Source of the DNA: Cupriavidus alkaliphilus
GTDB lineage: Bacteria; Pseudomonadota; Gammaproteobacteria; Burkholderiales; Burkholderiaceae
Direction of reading: 5' to 3'
Length of the DNA: 64,000 nucleotides
NCBI RefSeq assembly: GCF_900094595.1
Contig: NZ_FMAD01000010.1
Span: 124,001-188,000 of the forward strand
Shown here: positions 1 to 7,283 of the stretch, piece after piece
How the letters are laid out: each line of letters starts with the position of its first letter
Numbering within the stretch: the stretch's first letter is position 1
Made by a program: the position numbers and the translations under genes
Notes under the pieces: model-generated
The model's database searches: none
What the model saw: the letters and a program-made list of their open reading frames with translations, nothing else
Told to the model about the DNA's origin: nothing

Positions 1-1
1 G

Positions 2-1069
2 GATACCGTGGCGCGGCTGGCCGGCGACGAGTTCACCGTGATCCTGCCCGCGGTGGGCGATGCCGGCGTTGCCGGGGACATTGCCAAGGCCATCCTGGAG
101 CGGATTGCCGCGCCCTACCGCCTGGCTGGCGAGCTGGTTGTGGTGTCGGCCAGCATCGGCGTGGCGACCTGGCCCAAGGATGCCGACAACGCCGAAGCCC
201 TGCTGGTGTGCGCCGACCAGGCGATGTTCGCCGCCAAGGCTGAGGGCCGCAATCGCTGGAAGGTCTTCACCCAGGCGCTGCTGCAGGTGGAGCGGGAGCG
301 CCTGCGCATCACGCAGGATCTGCGCACGGCGCTGGCGTCCGGGCAGTTCGCGCTGCACTACCAGCCCATTGTCGATCTGAGCACGGGCAAGATCTGCAAG
401 GCCGAGGCCCTGATCCGCTGGAACCATCCGGTGCGCGGGCCGATCCACCCGGCCGATTTCATCGCCGTTGCGGAGGAATCCGGCCTCATCATCGACATCG
501 GCCGCTGGGTGCTGACCGAAGCGCTGGACCAGCTTGCGCGCTGGCAGGTGCTGCTGGGCAAGGGCTTCCAGATCTCGGTCAACAAATCACCCGTGGAGTT
601 CTGCGCGCCTGCGAGCGGGCCCGAGTCCTGGTCCAGCATGATCGAGCGCAGGAACGTGCCGGTGGGCAGCCTCGTCATCGAGATCACCGAAGGCTCGCTG
701 ATGGAGCAGAACGCCGATGTCATGGACCAGCTCTCCCGCTTCCAGGCGGCCGGCATCGAGATCGCGCTCGACGACTTCGGCACCGGCTATTCGTCCTTGT
801 CGTACCTGCGGCGCCTGGACATCGACTACATCAAGATCGACCAGTCCTTCGTCCGCTCGCTGACGCGGGGGCCGGACGACGTGGCTTTGTGCGGCGCCAT
901 CATCAGCATGGCGCATGCGCTGCGCATCCGGGTGATTGCGGAGGGTGTGGAGACGGAGTCGCAGCGGGACATTCTGGTGGCTGCGGGTTGCGATTACGGG
1001 CAAGGGCACTTCTTTTGTCCGCCGGTGGAGGCTAGGGCGTTTGAGGCGTTTGTGAGTGCGGTGACTTGA
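2..1069 (+). CDS. GGDEF/EAL domain protein, 5' partial
   Basis: This is the C-terminal part of a cyclic-di-GMP signalling protein; the gene starts outside the window. The first visible residues end in RLAGDEF, a GGDEF signature with the first Gly replaced by Ala, so cyclase activity is uncertain. The GGDEF tail (SIGVATWPKD, then ADQAMFAAK) is followed by a full EAL domain. EAL lies at about 404-412, with the Asn of VNKSPVEF, the Glu of EITEGS, DDFGTG (770-787), the lysine of YIKID, AEGVE and the QG motif. All EAL metal-binding and catalytic signatures are therefore visible, which suggests an active c-di-GMP phosphodiesterase. Any sensory or membrane region is beyond the left edge. A GGDEF remnant lies 2.5 kb downstream. 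Confidence 0.93.
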   Translation, partial: DTVARLAGDEFTVILPAVGDAGVAGDIAKAILERIAAPYRLAGELVVVSASIGVATWPKDADNAEALLVCADQAMFAAKAEGRNRWKVFTQALLQVERERLRITQDLRTALASGQFALHYQPIVDLSTGKICKAEALIRWNHPVRGPIHPADFIAVAEESGLIIDIGRWVLTEALDQLARWQVLLGKGFQISVNKSPVEFCAPASGPESWSSMIERRNVPVGSLVIEITEGSLMEQNADVMDQLSRFQAAGIEIALDDFGTGYSSLSYLRRLDIDYIKIDQSFVRSLTRGPDDVALCGAIISMAHALRIRVIAEGVETESQRDILVAAGCDYGQGHFFCPPVEARAFEAFVSAVT

Positions 1070-1123
1070 GGCGAGCGGCGTGCTTCAGTGGCACCGGGGC
1101 TCATCTGCGCTTCGTCCTTGCGC

Positions 1124-1447
1124 TCACGAAAGCCTGAATGCAATCCAGCCATGCCCAAGCGCGAGGCCAAGTGCAAATACCACGACGCCAGCGATGTATG
1201 AGGCGGCCAGACGCCTGCGATACCTATGTCGCCGAAACCATGCGATGAGAACCACGGCCAATCCCAGGAGCAGTAGCAACGCCGCGACCAGCAAGGCAGC
1301 CGCCAGATATACAACAGGCGCGCCGGTATACAAGTCGCCGCGCTGAAACGGCGTCAACAGCAGTGCCGCCGCGTAAATGACTCCATCCAGTGCCAGGAGC
1401 ACTGCCACGAGATCGACGCTGCGCACAAGCAGCGGTTTCAGGCTCAT
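1124..1447 (-). CDS. small three-helix membrane protein, candidate immunity protein
   Basis: This 107-aa protein has three hydrophobic stretches at about residues 11-31, 45-70 and 82-102, with an Arg-rich loop (RRHRYRRR) between the last two. It has no recognisable family. Its ATG overlaps the stop of the upstream hydrolase gene by 4 bp (ATGA), so the two are translationally coupled. In effector cassettes of this layout the last small membrane protein is often the immunity protein for a lipase or membrane-acting toxin; that role is inferred only from position. It could also be a membrane partner unrelated to immunity. The start was chosen at the coupled ATG rather than further upstream inside the neighbour. 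Confidence 0.7.
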   Translation of the reverse strand: MSLKPLLVRSVDLVAVLLALDGVIYAAALLLTPFQRGDLYTGAPVVYLAAALLVAALLLLLGLAVVLIAWFRRHRYRRRLAASYIAGVVVFALGLALGHGWIAFRLS

Positions 1448-2139
1448 CGCAATCCCTCTGATGCCAGCCGCTGTGCCAGTGCAGCCCATCGCTGTTCGCT
1501 GTCGACGACGACATGGGCATAGTAGAAATGGCCCTCGCCTCTCCCAGCTACCATTTGCCTGGCGAGCTGCGGTGCGCACGCAACGAGGTCAGCCCATGGC
1601 ATGCCTGCATAGATGGGATCGCCGAAGCGGGTCAGATCGACTATCACAACTTTGCGTATGCTCTTGTGCTGTTGAAGGTCAGTCAAAAAATCCTTGTCTA
1701 TCGGTGAGCCTACCAGCACAAGGTGGTCTATGACATGGCCAGCGCGCGCATAGGACCATGCAGTCTGCGCCGCCAGCAGGGAACCGTAGCTGTATCCGAT
1801 CAGGTTGAATTGTGGCGCCTCCGCGGCCATGCCGCTGGTGATCGTCCACTCGCCATCATCACGGTAGCGGATGCTTAAGCCGGAACGAATCGCATCCAAT
1901 ATGGTTCCAGCCGGCTTTAGCGCGTCCGGAATGTCCGCAGCGGCTGAATTCGTCAAACCTGCAAAGCAGTACGCCATGCCCGCCTTCCGGAATGCTGCCA
2001 ACTGAGGCTGAACATACGCACCGTCAAGCCCTGCGCCGCCCCAGTAAAGCGTGCCACAGGGTCGCAGCAGATAGACCTTGACCGGGCTCCTGTCCTCGAT
2101 CGGCGTCAGCTGAACATTCACGGTCTTTACTGGCTGCAT
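1444..2139 (-). CDS. alpha/beta-hydrolase-like protein, putative T6SS lipase effector
   Basis: The product is 231 aa. It contains a nucleophile-elbow sequence GYSYG at residues 115-119 (Ser117) after a hydrophobic strand, as in serine lipases and esterases. Asp168 or Asp174 and His204 (in GEGHFYY) are plausible partners of a catalytic triad. There is no signal peptide, which fits delivery by type VI secretion rather than Sec export. The gene sits 3 bp after a PAAR gene and overlaps the following membrane-protein gene. The hydrolase fold is inferred from the motif pattern. A role as phospholipase effector is inferred from the PAAR neighbour; a housekeeping esterase is the alternative. Confidence 0.65.
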   Translation of the reverse strand: MQPVKTVNVQLTPIEDRSPVKVYLLRPCGTLYWGGAGLDGAYVQPQLAAFRKAGMAYCFAGLTNSAAADIPDALKPAGTILDAIRSGLSIRYRDDGEWTITSGMAAEAPQFNLIGYSYGSLLAAQTAWSYARAGHVIDHLVLVGSPIDKDFLTDLQQHKSIRKVVIVDLTRFGDPIYAGMPWADLVACAPQLARQMVAGRGEGHFYYAHVVVDSEQRWAALAQRLASEGLR

Positions 2140-2142
2140 GGC

Positions 2143-2691
2143 TCAGGCGTCCTCACCGTAGATTTCCAGCTTCGCGATCTCAGCTGCGTCGGCGGCGAAC
2201 TGCCTGGTGAAGCCACCGGCATCAGTACGCCCCTCAAAATATCCGACAGCCCCCGTCACCCGATACTTCCGGTGGGTCAGCGGCACGGATGTCACTCCGT
2301 CCAGCAATTGAATCTGCTGATCGTATTGAGGACAGTTGCACTGAAAGAGAGGCCACGCGGTAACGGCTTCCGGCATCGGCATTGCGGCTTCCGCCCCCGT
2401 ACTGCACACCTCAATCGCGAAGTCCGCTTGCGACGGCAGGACAACAGGTCTTCTTGCACATTTGCAGTAGACCCGTGCGCCGCTCACCAGAATCTGCTTT
2501 CCGCCAATATCAAAGGATGGGTAGCAATCGTTCATCACGCGTCCGCCGCTCTTGCATGCCGGGCAGGTGGCATAGTCACCTTCGATGCCGACGATGGCTC
2601 CGTGATGTGACATGGTTGTTCCTGCGGCGATGAGCACACCGCCTGTGCTCGTCTTGTCTCCGTTCCGCAAGGCATAACGAAAATCTGGCAT
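2143..2691 (-). CDS. PAAR-domain protein
   Basis: The 182-aa product has an N-terminal PAAR-type domain (about residues 1-95), with the N-terminal GDKTSTGG, an AGTTMSHHG turn and the pattern C-x2-C-x9-C-x19-C-x-C (Cys43, 46, 56, 76, 78). PAAR proteins sharpen the VgrG spike of the type VI secretion system and carry effectors. Residues 100-182 do not match a toxin I recognise, so cargo is probably encoded by the next gene. It is the first gene of a three-gene minus-strand set with 3-bp and -4-bp junctions. No vgrG or other T6SS structural gene is in the window, so it would be an orphan effector island served by a system elsewhere. Confidence 0.8.
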   Translation of the reverse strand: MPDFRYALRNGDKTSTGGVLIAAGTTMSHHGAIVGIEGDYATCPACKSGGRVMNDCYPSFDIGGKQILVSGARVYCKCARRPVVLPSQADFAIEVCSTGAEAAMPMPEAVTAWPLFQCNCPQYDQQIQLLDGVTSVPLTHRKYRVTGAVGYFEGRTDAGGFTRQFAADAAEIAKLEIYGEDA

Positions 2692-2963
2692 GGCGCCTCT
2701 CCAGGGAGTTCAGGTCAATACAGCGTATGGGGCAAGGCCTCTCAGCTATACAGAAACGTGAATTCGCTGGGTACACGAAAAGTCCAAGCGATAGGCGGAA
2801 TTTTCGGCAAGACGCATGTGCCTGATTCTCGGCAACGTGTTTAAGGGTATTCGCCCATGGCTGATACAACACGCACAAGCAGGTTTCGGTGATCGGGGGC
2901 TTGGGCTTGAGCTTGACTGGACACCGATGCATCAACTTGCAGCACAACCACCGGGCCACAACC
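2692..2963. other. intergenic stretch without a gene
   Basis: This is the left part of the 338-bp gap between the PAAR gene and the next minus-strand gene. I see no coding potential. It must contain the promoter of the PAAR operon on the minus strand, but I cannot point to convincing -35/-10 boxes. The right part of the gap is taken by the tandem hairpins described next. Confidence 0.4.
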
Positions 2964-3022
2964 AAAGCGGCGCGAGACCAGCTCGCGCCGTTTTACTGTC
3001 AGGCCTGCATTGCGCAGGCCTG
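2964..3022 (-). terminator. tandem hairpins downstream of the 109-aa gene
   Basis: Two perfect 9-bp stems lie next to each other. CGGCGCGAG (2968-2976) pairs with CTCGCGCCG (2982-2990), and CAGGCCTGC (3000-3008) pairs with GCAGGCCTG (3014-3022). Each has a 5-nt loop. The first is followed by TTTT on the plus strand and by a short TTT on the minus strand. They lie just past the stop of the minus-strand gene at 3030, so transcription termination of that gene is the likely role. Confidence 0.55.
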
Positions 3023-3029
3023 TCCCTCG

Positions 3030-3359
3030 TCAAGCAAGCGCCTGCAGGCGATCCGCGCACCGGTCGATTTGCCGCTTGAGCGGCGAAATCAGGGCGTGCA
3101 GGCCGATGCTGTCAGGGGTATCGCCGGCCTGCAGGTCCAGCAAGGTCAGGACGGACTGGAAGCCGGCGCTGACGCGCAGAAGATCGTCGCTAACTTCGAG
3201 GATGTGGTCATCGAGGGTGACGGCTTTGCTGGGTTGCGGTGGGGCAGCCTTGGCGCGGCGGCGGAACTGGGCGCGGTCGACTTTGGCCAGGTTTTCGGCT
3301 AGCTGGGCTTGTTTTTGGGCGAGGGTGGGCTCTTGGGGAGCTGGGGTGTTGCTAGTCAT
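3030..3359 (-). CDS. hypothetical protein, possibly DUF1484-like
   Basis: This 109-aa protein is soluble, with no signal peptide. It has a Gln/Ala-rich N-terminal half and a helical C-terminal half containing DDHILEVSDDLLRVSAG and a Cys-Ala-Asp-Arg-Leu tail. The length and style recall small Ralstonia/Cupriavidus proteins grouped as DUF1484, but I cannot verify that. A good ribosome site (GGAGGT) lies 6-7 nt upstream of the ATG. The most notable context is the structured leader upstream (3388-3563), suggesting post-transcriptional control as for phage-type C4 targets. No function can be assigned. Confidence 0.7.
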   Translation of the reverse strand: MTSNTPAPQEPTLAQKQAQLAENLAKVDRAQFRRRAKAAPPQPSKAVTLDDHILEVSDDLLRVSAGFQSVLTLLDLQAGDTPDSIGLHALISPLKRQIDRCADRLQALA

Positions 3360-3387
3360 TGCGACCTCCGTGTGTAAGAGATGGAGG

Positions 3388-3563
3388 CTCGCCGTCCGCT
3401 GTCAATCGGGTGGGCGAGCACGAGGCAGGGTTGACAGACCGGTACACACGAACCGGCGAGCCCGAAGGCTCCCCCGCCGCGACCCGCCCGTATGGGCGTG
3501 CGTTGGCGAAAGACGAGAGGATACCGCTTCGTAGCTCGTCCGGTGTGTAGGTCAGGCTGTCAA
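3388..3563 (-). ncRNA. structured leader, C4-antisense-RNA-like
   Basis: Reading the minus strand, the leader of the 109-aa gene holds a TTCG tetraloop hairpin (AGCC/GGCT, 3459-3470), a CCGG/CCGG hairpin (3439-3456) and a CTCGCC/GGCGAG stem (3388-3393 with 3413-3418). The last stem encloses TTGACAG (3399-3405). The 7-mer CTGTCAA (3431-3437) can pair with that TTGACAG or with a second TTGACAG at 3557-3563. This arrangement of small hairpins plus short complementary blocks ahead of a small gene resembles phage P1 C4 RNA and its chromosomal relatives. Family membership is from memory and needs a covariance-model search. Confidence 0.4.
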
Positions 3564-3586
3564 ACCTGGTCGACCATTGGTGTGGC

Positions 3587-3847
3587 GACACTGACAGTCT
3601 CCAACGGCAAGTCGCCGGGAACAATGCAGCGGATTCTCAAAACAACCGAGCCGGCCAACCGGAACTAACCGTATTTGTGACACCGAGCATCGACATCAAC
3701 ATCTAGCCCAAGGACGGCATCGGCCAGAACCAATTGCTGATGCAGGCAGATCTGGCCATGTACGAGGCCAAGGACGAAGGCAAATCAGTTTTACGCTTCT
3801 TCGCCGCGCCGACGACTGCGGCCTTTCGCGGGCTGTCATGGCGCTGA
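3587..3847 (+). pseudogene. GGDEF-domain remnant
   Basis: Reading the frame that starts at 3587 gives a degraded diguanylate-cyclase C-terminus. A block resembling SIGISIYPKDG appears as SIDINI-stop-PKDG, with an in-frame TAG at 3704-3706. It is followed by LLMQADLAMYEAKDEGKS and VLRFF, ending at a TGA at 3845-3847. The GGDEF signature and the N-terminus are missing. It is a dead fragment, unrelated in frame to the intact GGDEF/EAL gene at the left edge but probably of the same family. Confidence 0.75.
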
Positions 3848-4255
3848 CGGCAAGAGGCGCAATGGCGCGCGGCGAAGCCGTGGCGCCAATGGCTCTGGGC
3901 GGCAGGCTGGGGCGCCTTTGCCGCGTGGCTGGTGACCGTGGGATGGTTCTTCCATGGCATCCGCAGCGGCATGGAACCCGCCATGCCCCGTGCATCGCCG
4001 CCCGCAGCCATCGTCGTGCTCGGTTGCGGCTTCCCGGACTGCGAGGCCTCGCCAACGTTGATGGCAAGACTGGAGCAAAGCATGGCGCAAGCGCGCCGCT
4101 GGCCGTCGGCCAATGGGCGACGGACAAAAAAGGAGCCGCTGCGCGGCTCCGTCCGGCGTGTGTTGGGCAGGCTGCTAAACCTGATCGTCGTTGTTTCGGC
4201 GACAAATCGTTCTCGAGCACCCACGTCGGAGGGGTCAATCAGACCAACCAATTAG
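3848..4255 (+). pseudogene. YdcF/SanA-like (DUF218) gene fragment
   Basis: Directly after the GGDEF remnant, in the same frame, the sequence encodes a Trp-rich hydrophobic segment (WLWAAGWGAFAAWLVTVGWF). This is followed by AIVVLGCGF and SPTLMARLEQSMAQA, which match the start of the DUF218 domain of YdcF/ElyC/SanA envelope proteins. The rest of that domain, normally over 100 more residues, is missing, and the frame runs into a terminator-like hairpin and unrelated sequence. There is no good start codon at the front. I read this as a gene truncated when the adjacent island was inserted. Confidence 0.6.
4126..4150 (-). terminator. rho-independent terminator
   Basis: GGAGCCGC (4132-4139) and GCGGCTCC (4143-4150) form an 8-bp stem with a 3-nt loop. 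On the minus strand this is followed by six T residues (4131-4126). No intact minus-strand gene lies upstream of it now, so it probably belonged to a gene lost when the island to the right arrived. Confidence 0.6.
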
Positions 4256-4359
4256 CAACTAATTTTGACATACTGAGTGATCAGTCCTACCTATGGGCGT
4301 GAGCAGGCACCGCTCAGCCTCGTCTGACGACGAACTCGATGGCTGATCCCTGACGAACA

Positions 4360-5766
4360 ATGAAAGCACTACCTTTCGCTGACGAACCTGCGTATTCCGT
4401 GACGCCGTGGCAGGAAGCCTGGCGTCAACACGGTGCTACTGAGTCGGAGCGATATTTGACCAAGCTCGCGCGCCGCGCGTTTTTGACCTTGTGGAGCTAC
4501 CCAAACGTTTATACGGACGAAGGGCGAGGAGGTGGGACCGGCGACGGTAAAGAGTTGTGCGACCTACTTGTTGTGTTCGGCGATCACATACTCCTGTTCT
4601 CTGACAAGGAGTGCGAGTTCTCCGAGCATGCCGATCCCAAAGTAGCGTGGTATCGCTGGTATAGGCGAGCAATAGAGAAATCAGCCAAGCAGCTTGCCGG
4701 GGCTGAGGCATGGGTGAGACGCTATCCGGGTCGCATCTTTGTCGATCGGCAGTGCAGGCAGCAATTGCCATTGGATCTTGTCCGTCATGAGCATCTGAAG
4801 ATCCATCTCATCGCGGTGGCGAAAGGTTCCGCGAAACATGCAAAAGCACATTGGGACGCTTCGGGTAAAGGGAGCTCTGGTAGCCTCATTCTGAATACTG
4901 AGATTCGTGGCAGCGAACACTTGGCCCATCCATTTAACGTGGGTTGGCCTCTTTCATGTCGCAAGATGGTTCACGTATTCGATGATGAGACACTAGATAT
5001 AGTCCTACAAGAACTTGACACCATTGCGGATTTTGTAGCGTATTTGGACGAAAAAGAAAGGCATCTCACCTGCGGACATGCTGAATTTCTCGTCCTCGGC
5101 GAAGAGGAACTGCTTGCTTTCTATTTGAAACAAGCACGCCGCCTTCCCGAGGTCCCTGAAGGGGCGCTAGCAGTTATTGGCGAAGGTGAATGGAAGAAGT
5201 TCAAATCAAGCCGCCCCTATCGAAAGCAGCTGAAGGCGAGAAAGATCAGTTATCTATGGGATGATATTATTGAGTACCAGATCTCCCACATATTGGCGGG
5301 TTCGGCGTATAGCATCGACGAATCCCAATCGATCACGGATATGGAAACTGTTCTGCGCGCAATGGCTGAAGAACCCCGCCACATGCGCACTCACCTAGGC
5401 GCGGTTCTACATCGTGCCCGCAAGATCGGGAGAAGCGGCAAGCGCTACGCAACGGCCGTAAAGGCAAGCGGGAGTCAGGATCGAGCGTACGTCGTGATTT
5501 CGCTGCCGAAACCCTCCAAGGTGAATTACGATGAATATCGAGAGGCTCGCCAATATCAACTGGTAACTTATGCCGAGGGATGCAAATTGCGGCTTCCGCA
5601 GATCCGGGAAGTTATTGGTATTGCGTTTGAACCCTACAGCACGAAGACGATCTCAGTCGACTTTATGCTAATGCGATTTCATGATGATGTGCTTGACGCC
5701 AGCTGGCGCATTGACATTGAACGACGGCTTCAACAGGAGGACATGTGGCGTCGGGGGATTGCATGA
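4360..5766 (+). CDS. uncharacterised 468-aa protein, possible nuclease-like N-terminus
   Basis: I do not recognise a named family. The protein is soluble, with no signal or membrane segments. The best-ordered block is residues 62-85, where KELCDLLVVFG leads to HILLFSDKEC. An acidic residue on a strand followed by an S-D-K turn recalls PD-(D/E)xK nucleases, but the second acidic position is not canonical. The middle and C-terminal parts are mixed alpha/beta with many charged residues. Base composition is clearly less GC-rich than in the core genes, and it begins an island also holding the DUF262-like/HEPN pair. A defence-related role is inferred from context only. It ends 343 bp before the next gene, so it is probably transcribed separately. 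Confidence 0.8.
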   Translation: MKALPFADEPAYSVTPWQEAWRQHGATESERYLTKLARRAFLTLWSYPNVYTDEGRGGGTGDGKELCDLLVVFGDHILLFSDKECEFSEHADPKVAWYRWYRRAIEKSAKQLAGAEAWVRRYPGRIFVDRQCRQQLPLDLVRHEHLKIHLIAVAKGSAKHAKAHWDASGKGSSGSLILNTEIRGSEHLAHPFNVGWPLSCRKMVHVFDDETLDIVLQELDTIADFVAYLDEKERHLTCGHAEFLVLGEEELLAFYLKQARRLPEVPEGALAVIGEGEWKKFKSSRPYRKQLKARKISYLWDDIIEYQISHILAGSAYSIDESQSITDMETVLRAMAEEPRHMRTHLGAVLHRARKIGRSGKRYATAVKASGSQDRAYVVISLPKPSKVNYDEYREARQYQLVTYAEGCKLRLPQIREVIGIAFEPYSTKTISVDFMLMRFHDDVLDASWRIDIERRLQQEDMWRRGIA

Positions 5767-6109
5767 ACGGTGTGCTAGAATTGATCAATTATCAGAAAAT
5801 TAAATCCAAATTTTTAACGCCCACCATATTTCCTTTATCGCCAGGACAATCCATATATTTATTCAATGCGAATCTCGCTTGAGTTCGCAAGAAGGCTTCA
5901 ACACACCAAGAGACGGGCTTTCTGAATACATATAGCGGCTTCAAACCTTGTGTGTCTTTTCCGCCAAGTGTAATATACGAATCAAACGTTTCTCACCGGT
6001 TTTCGTTATCAAACGAATTTTTAGTTTATGATCAAACAGATTGAGTATCCTGCCAATTTTTTGGCTTGATTCGCACCTTACTATGATTTTTACTTCCAAG
6101 GAAATAGAA
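5767..6109. other. AT-rich intergenic stretch
   Basis: These 343 bases have the lowest GC content in the window and carry no plausible gene on either strand. They separate the 468-aa gene from the DUF262-like/HEPN pair and must contain the promoter of that pair. The region is so AT-rich that several boxes resemble -10 elements, and I cannot choose one. The low GC supports recent horizontal acquisition. Confidence 0.5.
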
Positions 6110-7273
6110 ATGCGAATCGCATCAAAATTGCATGACGGACGCATCAATGCAACGAATTATCTTATCGAGATAGCGATCGGTGATTATATCGACCTAGCCA
6201 GACGCGTTCTAGATAATAATGAATTCCAACGAAAACGTGTATCCAATTCAAAGACTGTTTATTCTTTGCTCAAGACGGATGCGGCCCAAGGCTGCGTGAT
6301 ACCGCCAATTGTGTTAGCACTGTCTTCCTCCGAACCAACTGAGTTAACCAATGAAAACCTGAGCGATGCCCTGGTAAGGCACGTCGGAAATATAATGATT
6401 CTGGACGGGCTGCAGCGCACTCACTCCTTCATAGATATTGAAGATGAACTGAATCGAAAAGGCGATGAGGTCGGTCTAGCCGCGTACCGAAAGCTTCCGA
6501 TAAGGTGCGAAATTTATCTCGGAATTAATCGACTCGGCATTTTGTATAGAATGCTTACGCTAAACACTGGGCAAACCCCAATGTCATTGCGCCAGCAGAT
6601 CGAGATGCTCTATCTGGACTACTCCAAAGAGCCGATCGACGGAGTCTCCCTGATGCGAGAAGTCGATGGATCGAAAGCAAAGGGGCTCAGCTCGTATAAC
6701 TTCAAAGAAGTAATAGAAGGTTTTAACTGTTATCTCGAAAGAAATGAATTACCACTTGAGCGCGCCGATCTCCTCGAAAATATAAAGAGCCTCGAAAAAC
6801 TTTCGCAGGAAAATTCCCAAAAGGACTTGTTTCGGGAGTACGTAACATCGTTTAATCGTTTCATCCAAAGAATCAACGATTTGACGGGAGATGAGCTTCT
6901 CGAGGATGAGCCGGGAACCGAGGGCGGCGCATGGGGGAGAACTGGCACACAGGTGTTCAAGAAGCAACAAGCGCTCGCAGGATTTGGTGCGGCCATTGGA
7001 AAGCTGAAAGACAATGCCGTAATCAACGGATTCCCCGATGTAATGGCGGTCTTGCAGGAGATTAATTTGGGATCCGAACCGCTGAGCTTCTTGACGGAGT
7101 TCAACAAAACAATGCGATGGATTTCTGAAAACGCCAAAAAAATCGGCAATGCACAGCGCATGTATTTTCAATATTACTTTCGCGAGCTATTTAATCCCTC
7201 AAGTGATGGCCATCTAAATTTGACAGATGCCATTGCACTTGCTCTTCAGAAATACAAGAGCCAAGTATTCTGA
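6110..7273 (+). CDS. DUF262/ParB-like protein with DGxQR motif
   Basis: The product is 387 aa from the ATG at 6110, which has AAGGA seven bases upstream; an earlier ATG at 6041 lacks such a site. Two motifs typical of the DUF262 (GmrS-type, ParB-like) fold are visible: DGLQRT at residues 99-104 and NTGQTPMS at residues 152-159. In known DUF262 proteins this fold binds and hydrolyses nucleotides and forms one half of modification-dependent restriction systems. The C-terminal half is helical and unrecognised; no HNH (GmrD) motif is visible. The stop is 10 bp before the next gene, so both are one operon. The function is inferred to be sensing or regulating in a two-component defence module. Confidence 0.72.
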   Translation: MRIASKLHDGRINATNYLIEIAIGDYIDLARRVLDNNEFQRKRVSNSKTVYSLLKTDAAQGCVIPPIVLALSSSEPTELTNENLSDALVRHVGNIMILDGLQRTHSFIDIEDELNRKGDEVGLAAYRKLPIRCEIYLGINRLGILYRMLTLNTGQTPMSLRQQIEMLYLDYSKEPIDGVSLMREVDGSKAKGLSSYNFKEVIEGFNCYLERNELPLERADLLENIKSLEKLSQENSQKDLFREYVTSFNRFIQRINDLTGDELLEDEPGTEGGAWGRTGTQVFKKQQALAGFGAAIGKLKDNAVINGFPDVMAVLQEINLGSEPLSFLTEFNKTMRWISENAKKIGNAQRMYFQYYFRELFNPSSDGHLNLTDAIALALQKYKSQVF

Positions 7274-7283
7274 AGGTGTCATC

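Noticed and set aside
3838..4302. 154-aa frame over the YdcF remnant
   Set aside because: The hydrophobic helix and DUF218 residues are in another frame; this one has no homology pattern.
6061..6087. Possible promoter TTGGCT-N15-TATGAT before the DUF262-like gene
   Set aside because: Spacing is too short and the start would fall on the ribosome site; the AT-rich gap offers many equal candidates.
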